Assembly (NCBI GenBank): GCA_047972265.1
Contig: JBKEAM010000142.1
Location: forward strand, 1 to 19,493
Direction: 5' to 3'
Source of the DNA: JAAYCI01 sp047972265
GTDB lineage: Bacteria > Bacillota > Clostridia > Oscillospirales > Ruminococcaceae
Length of the DNA stretch: 19,493 nucleotides
Each line of letters begins with the position of its first letter. The stretch's first letter is position 1. The position numbers were made by a program, and so were the translations under genes. Below, piece by piece: positions 1 to 5,907 of this stretch. Under the pieces are notes generated by a model. That model had not been told where the DNA came from. It saw nothing but the letters and a program-made list of their open reading frames with translations, and did no database searches.

Positions 1-194
1 AATCTTTTTTTGAAAAGAATGCCAGAATACGTAAGCGTCTTTTGCGGGCATTTCCTGATATGAAGAGCAAGCGGAATCCCAACGAATTGGATAGCCTTCG
101 CTCTTTCTTTTTTGGGGCAAAGCAAGAAGAAGAGGGTAAAAAGAAGAACAGCAAAAACACTGCCAAAAAGGATTCTTCGGTTTCCAAAAAGTAA
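1..194 (+). CDS. 3' end of an unrecognised protein (partial)
   Basis: An open frame enters from the left edge (first full codon at base 3) and stops with TAA at 192-194, giving about 63 C-terminal residues. The visible part has a basic segment (KNARIRKRLLRAF), a short hydrophobic stretch (LRSFFFG), then a lysine, glutamate, serine and asparagine-rich tail ending SSVSKK, which is probably disordered. I do not recognise the family, and no catalytic motif is visible. The basic tail could suit a membrane-surface or nucleic-acid-binding protein, but that is a guess. No hairpin terminator follows before the next gene at 289, so read-through is possible. Confidence 0.6.
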   Translation, partial: SFFEKNARIRKRLLRAFPDMKSKRNPNELDSLRSFFFGAKQEEEGKKKNSKNTAKKDSSVSKK

Positions 195-259
195 GACCTG
201 TTTAATTTATAAATAGCGAAATGGACTGTTATTTTATACTTCTTTAAAAATTATTTCGA

Positions 260-276
260 TTTATAGTAACTATAAA
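260..276. promoter_or_regulatory. 17-bp palindrome, candidate operator for the HAD phosphatase gene
   Basis: The sequence TTTATAGTAACTATAAA has two perfect 8-base arms around one central base. It ends three bases before the Shine-Dalgarno (GGAGGA, 280-285) of the next gene. It contains TATAGT, a possible -10 hexamer, so a bound repressor could block either transcription or ribosome loading. No convincing -35 box lies at the right distance. The operator role is inference; the symmetry is directly visible. Confidence 0.35.
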
Positions 277-288
277 CCTGGAGGAAAC

Positions 289-942
289 ATGTATCAATCG
301 GTTATTTTCGATTTGGACGGAACACTGTTAAATACTTTGGATGACCTTGCCGCCGCGGGCAACCACGCACTTTCTGTTTTGGGTTTTCCCACCCATCTGC
401 CAGAAGATTACAATCTGATGGTGGGCAGCGGTGTACCCAACCTTATTTTTAAAATGCTTCCCGAAACAAAACGCGAACCTGCCATACAGGAACTGGCACT
501 TTCCTTATTTCGCAATTATTACGAAAAGCATATGCAAGATTATACCGCACCCTATCCCGGTATTATAGAAATGTTGGATACATTTAAACAACGGGGCATT
601 GCAATGGGTGTTGTAAGCAATAAAGCGCACCAATTTGTGCAGCCTATTGTAGAGCAGTATTTTCCTGGCTATTTTAAAGCATTTACCGGCCTAAAAGATG
701 GGTATCCTGTTAAGCCAGACCCTGCTTCTGTATTGGAACTGATGGAGGAACTGGAAATAGCGCCTGCAACGGCCCTGTATTGCGGAGATAGCGATGTAGA
801 CATGTATACGGCCCATAATGCAAAGCTGCCCGCCTGCGGCGTTTTATGGGGCTTTAGAAGCCGCGACGAATTGATACAGGCCGGGGCTGATATTTTGGTA
901 TCGAATGCTGCCGAGCTGCAAGCGCTTGTGTTAAATCCTTAA
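289..942 (+). CDS. gph: HAD-superfamily phosphatase, phosphoglycolate phosphatase-like
   Basis: This 217-aa cytosolic hydrolase of the haloacid dehalogenase superfamily removes phosphate from a small phosphorylated metabolite via an aspartyl-phosphate intermediate that needs Mg2+. All four motifs are visible: motif I DLDGT with nucleophile D8 and acid/base D10, motif II serine S110 (VVSNKA), motif III lysine K142 (VKPDP), and motif IV GDSDVD (D167, D171). The helical cap between residues of about 16 and 85 is the subclass-I type found in Gph and PpaX. ATG is preceded by GGAGGA four bases upstream, which settles the start. It has its own terminator downstream, so it is probably a single-gene unit. 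The natural substrate cannot be told from motifs: phosphoglycolate, pyrophosphate (PpaX) or a sugar phosphate are all possible, so the gene symbol is tentative. Confidence 0.85.
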   Translation: MYQSVIFDLDGTLLNTLDDLAAAGNHALSVLGFPTHLPEDYNLMVGSGVPNLIFKMLPETKREPAIQELALSLFRNYYEKHMQDYTAPYPGIIEMLDTFKQRGIAMGVVSNKAHQFVQPIVEQYFPGYFKAFTGLKDGYPVKPDPASVLELMEELEIAPATALYCGDSDVDMYTAHNAKLPACGVLWGFRSRDELIQAGADILVSNAAELQALVLNP

Positions 943-1091
943 TGTATAATTAGGTATTAATATTTAGGCGAGACGCAGTCTATCTTTTATACTGTCTTTG
1001 CGGCAATGTTTGTTTTGCCGTTTATGTTAATACGGAGTATTTTAATATTCTAGATTGATTGACCAATGTATTTAAATGTAATTTACTATAT

Positions 1092-1136
1092 AAAAAAGCA
1101 GGGCCTCTTCTTTAAATAGGAGAGGCCCTGTTTTTA
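1092..1136. terminator. Rho-independent terminator after the HAD gene
   Basis: A perfect 10-bp stem (CAGGGCCTCT at 1099-1108 with AGAGGCCCTG at 1121-1130) encloses a 12-base loop. It has an A-run on the left (1092-1097) and a T-run on the right (1131-1135), so it could end transcripts from either side. It lies about 150 bases after the HAD stop codon. A weaker hairpin (CGGCAA at 1001-1006, TTGCCG at 1015-1020) lies between them. Confidence 0.85.
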
Positions 1137-1490
1137 TTTGCAATCGTTGGCAAATTTTTAGAATATTATGAATTTTACTATTAGAACTATAGATATCTCC
1201 TTTAATTTATAATGAATGGATATGCTCTTACTTTATAAATACACTACAAGGATTGGCACTCACTTATTACAAATTGTATTTTTGTATATAGTTTTTACAA
1301 TTCTGTATGTTTTAGGGTTCTTCTTTGGTTTTCAACACCAATTTGGGCCGTAGTGGATAACTTGCACTTTTTATAGTTGCCCTTAGCGTATAAGCAGCAG
1401 AGGGAGATCCTTTTAGGGTTCATTATTGCTTTCTTTCTCTTTGCTTTTTAACCATGAATAAAATATTTTATACAATAAAAATTGAAAACA
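1137..1490. other. Gene-less AT-rich stretch
   Basis: No gene is supported here. The stretch separates the plus-strand HAD unit from the end of the minus-strand tRNA unit and is bounded by a terminator on each side. It holds an 11-base direct repeat TTTTAGGGTTC (1310-1320 and 1411-1421). A minus-strand 42-codon open frame (1295-1423) has no convincing ribosome site and no recognisable product. A single DnaA-box-like word (AGTGGATAA, 1352-1360, one mismatch) is probably chance. Confidence 0.5.
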
Positions 1491-1526
1491 AAAAAACACA
1501 GCGTTTAAAGTAAACGCTGTGTTTTT
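1491..1526 (-). terminator. Terminator of the tRNA unit
   Basis: A 12-bp perfect stem (1496-1507 with 1511-1522) with a 3-base loop lies directly after the encoded CCA of tRNA-Glu. Read on the minus strand, it is followed by a run of T (A-run 1490-1496 on the plus strand). The stem's outer A-T pairs overlap the T-run, as in many intrinsic terminators. Confidence 0.9.
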
Positions 1527-1600
1527 GGTGACCCAACCGGGAATCGAACCCGGGATTCCACCGTGAAAGGGTGGCGTCTTGACCTCTTGACCATTGGGCC
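1526..1600 (-). tRNA. tRNA-Glu (anticodon UUC)
   Basis: The minus strand folds as a complete cloverleaf. The acceptor stem pairs GGCCCAA with TTGGGTC, including one G-U pair. The anticodon stem CCACC/GGTGG holds loop CTTTCAC with anticodon TTC (plus-strand 1565-1567), and the T arm contains GGTTCGATTCC. The discriminator is A and CCA is encoded (1526-1528). It reads GAA/GAG. It is the second and last gene of the unit, directly followed by a terminator. Confidence 0.97.
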
Positions 1601-1716
1601 GGGCGAAAGGCGACTGCGATCGCCTTTCCGCGTACAGACCGTTACCGAAGGCCGCAAAGCCTCCTGCCATCCGCTTTTGCAGACGGCACCCCACTCTCTT
1701 CAATAACAATCTGTTT
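1601..1716 (-). other. Long structured spacer between two tRNA genes
   Basis: This spacer of 116 bases within the tRNA transcript has no coding frame or third cloverleaf. It contains two clear hairpins: 9 bp with a TTTT/AAAA tetraloop (1666-1674 with 1679-1687, two G-U pairs) and 9 bp (1605-1613 with 1620-1628) next to the 5' end of tRNA-Glu. The second includes the palindrome GCGATCGC (1616-1623). The hairpins could guide RNase processing or be a small RNA; the sequence does not decide between them. Confidence 0.5.
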
Positions 1717-1793
1717 TGGTAGCGGTAACTGGATTTGAACCAGTGACACTTCGGGTATGAACCGAATGCTCTAGCCAACTGAGCTATACCGCC
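1717..1793 (-). tRNA. Elongator tRNA-Met (anticodon CAU)
   Basis: The cloverleaf is complete on the minus strand. The acceptor stem pairs GGCGGTA with TACCGCT, with a terminal G-U pair. The D arm is TAGCTCAGTTGGCTAGAGC, the anticodon stem TTCGG/CCGAA holds CAT (plus-strand 1757-1759), the T arm contains GGTTCAAATCC, and CCA is encoded (1717-1719). It lacks the initiator's C1:A72 mismatch and three G-C pairs in the anticodon stem, and resembles the Bacillus elongator tRNA-Met. A tRNA-Ile2 with a modified CAU anticodon is the other possibility, but the acceptor and D arm fit Met better. Confidence 0.93.
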
Positions 1794-1825
1794 AATTGGC
1801 TGCCGCAAACACGACAGTATAAATG

Positions 1826-1854
1826 ATTATACCCAAAGATGCTTTTCTTGTCAA
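1826..1854 (-). promoter_or_regulatory. Consensus sigma-A promoter of the tRNA unit
   Basis: On the minus strand, TTGACA (1849-1854) and TATAAT (1826-1831) are separated by exactly 17 bases, both hexamers matching consensus perfectly. Transcription should start near 1819, about 25 bases before the tRNA-Met 5' end. The unit is therefore independent of serS upstream, although no strong terminator separates them. Confidence 0.93.
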
Positions 1855-1893
1855 CGGTTCTTATTCTAATTTTAAAAATTTTTTTATTACAAA

Positions 1894-3183
1894 TTAAAAG
1901 CGAATGGGACGAAGCACATCTACCCCTATAAACGGACGCAAAACCTCGGGAATGGTAACGCTTCCATCTGGGTTTTGGTTTTGTTCCAGCAGGGCAGGGA
2001 ACACACGGCTGGTAGCAAGGCCAGAGGCATTTAGTGTGTTGGCAAACTGAACACTTCCGTCATCATCGCGGTACTTTATATTGCCACGGCGGGCCTGGTA
2101 CTCGCGTGCGTTAGAAGCAGAGCTTACCTCTTTATATATCTCCATGCTTGGTATCCAAATTTCGATGTCAAAGGTGCGTGCCATAGAAGCCGAAACATCT
2201 CCTGCTGCAAGCTTGGTAACACGGTGATGCAGGCCCAATTTTTGCACAAGCTTTTCTGCTTTGCCTACCATTTCTTCAAAAGCTGCGTCCGATCCTTCTT
2301 TGGTGGCATACTGTACCATTTCTACCTTATTAAATTGATGTCCACGAATCATGCCGCGCTCTTCGCTGCGGTAGCTGCCCGCCTCACGGCGATAGCAGGG
2401 GGTATAGGCAATGTATTTTTTGGGCAGGCTCTCTTTTGCCAAAATCTCATCTCTGTGGAAGTTTACCAAAGCAGTCTCGGCTGTTGGCAGTAAAAACTTC
2501 TTTTCTTCGGAGGTGGGGTTGGCAATTTGATATACATCGTCCGAAAATTTGGGGAATTGACCTGCTACAAGGCCGCAGTCCCAATTTAGCATATGGGGGG
2601 GAAGTAAAAATTCATAATCATCTGCCAGATGCTCTGCAATAAAGAAGTTTAGCAAAGCCCACTCTAGGCGAGAGCCCATATTGGTGTATACCCAGGCTCC
2701 GTTACCACTCAGTTTTGCACCGCGCTTATAGTCAATTAAACCCAAAGATTCGCAAAGATCTACATGGTTTTTAATCTCGTACTCAAATGCAGGCTTTTCT
2801 CCATAGTAGCGCAGGGTAGCGTTTTCTTCTTTGCCGCCGGCCACAACATCTTCATCCGGCATATTGGGCAATTGCAGCATACGTGCAAGCTGTGCATCCT
2901 CTAAAGCAACTCGTTCGGCCTCCTGCTGCTTTACTTCTTCAGCCAGCTTCTTCATTTCTTCCAGCAACTCGGCGGTATCTTCTCCTGCCTTTTTCATTGC
3001 GGGTATTTTTTTGCTGGCGGCATTTTGTTTAGACTTCATTTCATCTACTTTGCCTGTCATTTGGCGGCGTTTTTCGTCTATCTCCAAAATTTCGTGAATA
3101 ATTGTATCGTAGCCGGCGCCCCTTTTTGCCAGTGCTTGTATCACCGCATCGGTTTCGGTTCTAATTAATTTAATGTCCAGCAT
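1894..3183 (-). CDS. serS: Seryl-tRNA synthetase
   Basis: Class II aminoacyl-tRNA synthetase (429 aa, the usual length) that charges tRNA-Ser, and tRNA-Sec where present, with serine in the cytosol. The N-terminal 100 or so residues are highly charged and helical, matching the long coiled-coil arm that grips the tRNA-Ser variable arm. The catalytic domain shows TAE (234-236), motif 2 with R265/R266 in YRREAGS and RGMIRGHQF, SNAREYQ (358-363), and motif 3 LNASGLATSR with R393. ATG is preceded by GGAGGA nine bases upstream. It follows parB by 41 bases and is probably the last gene of the parA-parB-serS unit. There is no room for a T-box leader, so direct tRNA-sensing control is not seen. The stop is followed only by AT-rich sequence. 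Confidence 0.97.
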   Translation of the reverse strand: MLDIKLIRTETDAVIQALAKRGAGYDTIIHEILEIDEKRRQMTGKVDEMKSKQNAASKKIPAMKKAGEDTAELLEEMKKLAEEVKQQEAERVALEDAQLARMLQLPNMPDEDVVAGGKEENATLRYYGEKPAFEYEIKNHVDLCESLGLIDYKRGAKLSGNGAWVYTNMGSRLEWALLNFFIAEHLADDYEFLLPPHMLNWDCGLVAGQFPKFSDDVYQIANPTSEEKKFLLPTAETALVNFHRDEILAKESLPKKYIAYTPCYRREAGSYRSEERGMIRGHQFNKVEMVQYATKEGSDAAFEEMVGKAEKLVQKLGLHHRVTKLAAGDVSASMARTFDIEIWIPSMEIYKEVSSASNAREYQARRGNIKYRDDDGSVQFANTLNASGLATSRVFPALLEQNQNPDGSVTIPEVLRPFIGVDVLRPIRF

Positions 3184-3224
3184 TTCTATTCTTCCTCCAT
3201 TGCCTTTTGTATTAACAGTTTATA

Positions 3225-4097
3225 TCATTCTTTTTGGTATTTGCCAAGCAGATTGGCAAAATCTTTTAATTGTTCGTCCGAGTAAAAATCCACAAGCAGG
3301 CTTCCCTTACCTTGCTCGTATTTTACTTTTACCACTGTGCCCAGAGTTTCGCGCAGCCCAATTTCTACTTCTGCCGCAAAGCTGGGGCGGGGGAGCGCTT
3401 TCTTTTCAGGCTTTTCGGCCTTTTGCATTTTTTTAACCAGTTCTTCGGTTTTTCTTACCGAGAGGGCATTGTCCACAACTTCTTGTGCCGCCTGCTTTTG
3501 CAGTTCTTCTTCTGACAAAGACATTATTACTTTTGCATGACCGGAACTAAGGGCTCCGGTTTTCAACATATCCAGCAGTAATTGTGGAAGGCTGAGCAGA
3601 CGAAGGCTGTTGGCGACAGCGCTGCGGCTTTTGGATACTTTTTTTGCGGTTTCCTCTTGTGTAAAACCAAACTTATCCATTAACTGCTGGTAACCCAGTG
3701 CTTCTTCTATTGGGTCTAGGTCTTCACGCTGCAGGTTTTCTATCAGCGCAATTTCCATTGCTTCGTTATCACTTATTTGGCGAATGATTACGGGGATTTC
3801 TTCCAGCCCTGCAATTCGGCTTGCACGCCAACGGCGTTCTCCTGCAATAATGCGGTACCCGCCAAGGGGGTTGGGTCTAACCAAAATAGGTTGTATAAGA
3901 CCATGCTCTTTAATGCTGTCTGCCAGCTCTTGCAGGCTGGTTTCGTCAAAGTTTTTTCTTGGCTGCTGTTTATCCGGTTCTATCTCCCGTAGCAACATGG
4001 TGGTTACTGGGCCCTCACCACTTTTGGGTTCTCCACTGCCTGTATCGGCAAACAAGCTGTCCAGCCCTCTTCCAAGGCCTCTTTTGGGCACTGCCAT
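3225..4097 (-). CDS. parB: Chromosome partition protein ParB (Spo0J)
   Basis: ParB is a CTP-dependent DNA clamp that loads at parS, spreads over the origin region, recruits condensin and stimulates ParA. This 290-aa protein begins with the typical ParA-contacting segment (KRGLGRGLDSLF, 5-16). The N-terminal domain carries the CTP-binding motif GERRWR (86-91) and the ENLQRE motif (120-125). A helix-turn-helix follows (about 145-168, FTQEETAKKVSKSRSAV), and a C-terminal dimerisation domain (about 240-290) ends KYQKE. ATG with CCTCCT (minus-strand AGGAGG, 4107-4112) nine bases upstream settles the start. It lies 33 bases after parA, clearly one operon. Two parS-type sites lie just upstream of parA. 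In sporulating relatives ParB/Spo0J also affects sporulation and DnaA activity through Soj. Confidence 0.97.
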   Translation of the reverse strand: MAVPKRGLGRGLDSLFADTGSGEPKSGEGPVTTMLLREIEPDKQQPRKNFDETSLQELADSIKEHGLIQPILVRPNPLGGYRIIAGERRWRASRIAGLEEIPVIIRQISDNEAMEIALIENLQREDLDPIEEALGYQQLMDKFGFTQEETAKKVSKSRSAVANSLRLLSLPQLLLDMLKTGALSSGHAKVIMSLSEEELQKQAAQEVVDNALSVRKTEELVKKMQKAEKPEKKALPRPSFAAEVEIGLRETLGTVVKVKYEQGKGSLLVDFYSDEQLKDFANLLGKYQKE

Positions 4098-4130
4098 CTC
4101 TTGTAGCCTCCTATACCTATTTATATTGTA

Positions 4131-4904
4131 TTAAGTACGGCTTCTTTTATTCTTTTTTAAAAACTCTCCTGCCAGTTCCCTGTAAGCTTCGGCTCCCTTA
4201 GATACTGGATCGTAATAGTTTACTGGTGCGCCAAAGCTGGGCGCTTCCGACAGGCGCACATTGCGGGGGATAGTGGTTTTATATACCTTGTCTGCAAAAA
4301 AGCGTTTTACTTCTTGTACTACCTGCAGGGTAAGGTTCATTCTGCCATCATACATGGTTAGCAAAATTCCCTCTACCTCAATATAAGGATTATACAGGCG
4401 CTTTACGCTTTGAATGGTGCTCATCAGCTCAGACAAGCCCTCTAAAGCAAAAAACTCGCACTGGATGGGTATTAAAACGGTATCGCAGGCGCAAAGCCCG
4501 TTTAATGTTAAAAGGTCTAGTGATGGGGGAGAATCAATAAAAATAAATTCAAAATCGTCCAGCACAGTAGAAAGTCCCTCTCGCAAGCGGGCCTCCCTGC
4601 GTTCCATTGTAACCAGTTCTACACCCGCACCCGACAGCTGGATGTTAGAGGGGATAATGCTGCATTTGTATTCGGTTTGCTGCACTACGTCACTTGCAGG
4701 CAAACTTCCTATCATTACATCATATACACTGGATTGCATTTGCCTTTTAGACAAGCCAAAGCTACTGGTAGAGTTACCCTGTGGGTCCAAATCCACCAAT
4801 AAAACTCTGCGTCCGGCCGCCGCAACGGCACTGGCAAGGTTTACAGCCGTGGTTGTTTTACCCACGCCGCCTTTTTGATTGGTTACAGCAATTACTTTTG
4901 CCAA
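4131..4904 (-). CDS. parA: Chromosome partition ATPase ParA (Soj)
   Basis: ParA/Soj (257 aa) is a deviant-Walker ATPase that dimerises with ATP, binds DNA non-specifically and, with ParB, moves newly copied origins; in Bacillus Soj also controls DnaA. Visible motifs are the deviant Walker A KGGVGKTT (11-18, with the signature lysine K11 and catalytic K16), VDLDPQGN (37-44) and Walker B IFIDSPPS with D124. The start is TTG at 4902-4904, chosen because the conserved MAKVIAVTNQ begins there and AAGGGGGG lies six bases upstream (4911-4918). No noc gene lies between it and rsmG. A likely promoter lies at 4972-5000. Confidence 0.97.
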   Translation of the reverse strand: MAKVIAVTNQKGGVGKTTTAVNLASAVAAAGRRVLLVDLDPQGNSTSSFGLSKRQMQSSVYDVMIGSLPASDVVQQTEYKCSIIPSNIQLSGAGVELVTMERREARLREGLSTVLDDFEFIFIDSPPSLDLLTLNGLCACDTVLIPIQCEFFALEGLSELMSTIQSVKRLYNPYIEVEGILLTMYDGRMNLTLQVVQEVKRFFADKVYKTTIPRNVRLSEAPSFGAPVNYYDPVSKGAEAYRELAGEFLKKNKRSRT

Positions 4905-4971
4905 AAAGATCCCCCCTTATTCAAGTGGAAAGCACCTTGTATTATAAAATCTTCATCAATGCAGTTTTTTT

Positions 4972-5000
4972 ATTATAGCATACCCCCTTTGCATAATAAA
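4972..5000 (-). promoter_or_regulatory. Probable promoter of parA-parB-serS
   Basis: On the minus strand an extended -10 (TGCTATAAT; hexamer 4972-4977, TGC 4978-4980) lies 17 bases from a weak -35 TTTATT (4995-5000). The extended TG could compensate for the poor -35. A second perfect TATAAT (4941-4946) has no partner -35. The promoter is about 40 bases from the nearer parS-like site, so ParB spreading could influence it. Confidence 0.6.
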
Positions 5001-5018
5001 GGCATGTTTGGCTTTTTA

Positions 5019-5073
5019 AACAAAGAAATCCCCCAAAATGTTCCACGTAGAACATTTTGGGGATTTCTTTGTT
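5019..5073 (-). terminator. Long hairpin, likely terminator after rsmG, with a parS-like core
   Basis: The arms 5019-5043 and 5050-5073 pair over about 24 bp, broken by one extra C on the left (five C at 5030-5034 against four G at 5059-5062). The tip is formed by the parS-like site at 5039-5054. On the minus strand the stem ends in TTTCTTTGTTT, so it can act as an intrinsic terminator between rsmG and parA. There are T-rich flanks on both sides. Confidence 0.65.
5039..5054. promoter_or_regulatory. parS: parS-like ParB-binding site, one mismatch
   Basis: TGTTCCACGTAGAACA differs from the perfect palindrome at 5090-5105 only at position 11 (A for G). It matches the known parS consensus core GTTNCACGTGAAAC closely. 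It sits at the centre of the long hairpin and 135 bases upstream of parA. Confidence 0.75.
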
Positions 5074-5089
5074 ATATTTTCTTTGTATT

Positions 5090-5105
5090 TGTTCCACGTG
5101 GAACA
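5090..5105. promoter_or_regulatory. parS: parS ParB-binding site
   Basis: TGTTCCACGTGGAACA is a perfect 16-bp palindrome of the parS type (consensus TGTTNCACGTGAAACA). It is 51 bases from the first site and lies between rsmG and the parA-parB genes, about 8 kb from dnaA. This is a typical place for the main loading site of ParB. Confidence 0.93.
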
Positions 5106-5208
5106 TTCTAAATCTTTTAAATAAGAATAATGAGCAATTAAAAAGAGGGCTAATCGCAATAAAGAAATTGATTTGCTTATATTATATCGCCAAGCACACA
5201 AAACTCGA

Positions 5209-5907
5209 TTAAAGCGGTTTGTTTTTTATCCTTGCACCTGCGCGTGGATATTGGGGTGGAGTATTTTGGGCTTTTGCAAATTGCAGCACCGTTCTTTGCG
5301 AGCCATCGGGCAAAGCATAATCTATCTCTTTTTCTAATCTTGCCCCCAATATACGAACGGCCGTTTGGGCAGCCTGTAACTCTTCTCTAACATCCGCCTT
5401 CATCGGTAAAAAATATCCACCCTTTTTAACAAGGGGCAAACAATATTCGCACAAAGAGGGGAGCGAGGATACCGCCCTTGCTGTAGCCACATCAAAAACT
5501 TCTCGCCATGTCTTTCTGGCAGCTTCTTCTGCGCGCTCTTTTTCTACAGTTATCTGCAGTCCTAACTCTTCTGCTACTGCGTTTAAAAAGGTAACTCGCT
5601 TGCCCGTAGGCTCCATTAAGGTAACATCTACCTCTGGTTTTACTATTTTAATAACCATCCCGGGAAATCCCGCACCGCTGCCCACATCCACCAGTTTTCC
5701 TTTTATGATAGGGAGCGAGGCCAACATTATAGAATCGAAAAAATGCTTATTCTCTATTTCTTCCGACTGCACAATGGCTGTGAGGTTAATTTTCTCATTC
5801 CATTCGCAAAGCAGCTCTGCGTATCTATCAAGCATATTTAGTTGAGCTTCTGTAAGTATAATATCCTGTGTTAGCAAGCGGTTTGCCAAGCGCTGTTTGT
5901 CAATCAT
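5209..5907 (-). CDS. rsmG: 16S rRNA m7G527 methyltransferase RsmG (GidB)
   Basis: RsmG (232 aa) transfers a methyl group from S-adenosylmethionine to N7 of G527 in the 530 loop of 16S rRNA; loss gives low-level streptomycin resistance in several bacteria. The Rossmann SAM motif is VDVGSGAGFPG (73-83), preceded by the family's NEKINLTAI (37-45) and followed by LMEPTGKRVTFL (97-108), with VATARAVSSL further on. The ATG overlaps the end of mnmG by 8 bases (ATGATTGA), with AGGAG just upstream, so translation is probably coupled. A basic tail ends at 5209 (GARIKNKPL). The mnmE-mnmG-rsmG order is standard in Firmicutes. Confidence 0.97.
   Translation of the reverse strand: MIDKQRLANRLLTQDIILTEAQLNMLDRYAELLCEWNEKINLTAIVQSEEIENKHFFDSIMLASLPIIKGKLVDVGSGAGFPGMVIKIVKPEVDVTLMEPTGKRVTFLNAVAEELGLQITVEKERAEEAARKTWREVFDVATARAVSSLPSLCEYCLPLVKKGGYFLPMKADVREELQAAQTAVRILGARLEKEIDYALPDGSQRTVLQFAKAQNTPPQYPRAGARIKNKPL

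Noticed and set aside
1352..1360. AGTGGATAA, a DnaA-box-like word
   Set aside because: Single imperfect copy more than 11 kb from dnaA; expected by chance in AT-rich DNA.
1295..1423. 42-codon minus-strand open frame in the gene-less stretch
   Set aside because: Lies after the tRNA terminator, has only a weak purine tract before it, and no recognisable sequence.
1413..1808. 131-codon minus-strand open frame
   Set aside because: It runs through both tRNA genes and the terminator; no ribosome site or protein-like composition.
4414..4878. 154-codon plus-strand open frame
   Set aside because: Antisense shadow of parA, whose motifs are clear on the minus strand.
5016..5201. 61-codon minus-strand open frame over the parS segment
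   Set aside because: It is made of the inverted repeat and parS sites; no plausible product.
5655..5675. CCCGGGAAAT resembling half of a Noc-binding site
   Set aside because: It encodes the conserved GFPG motif of RsmG, so the match is explained by coding.
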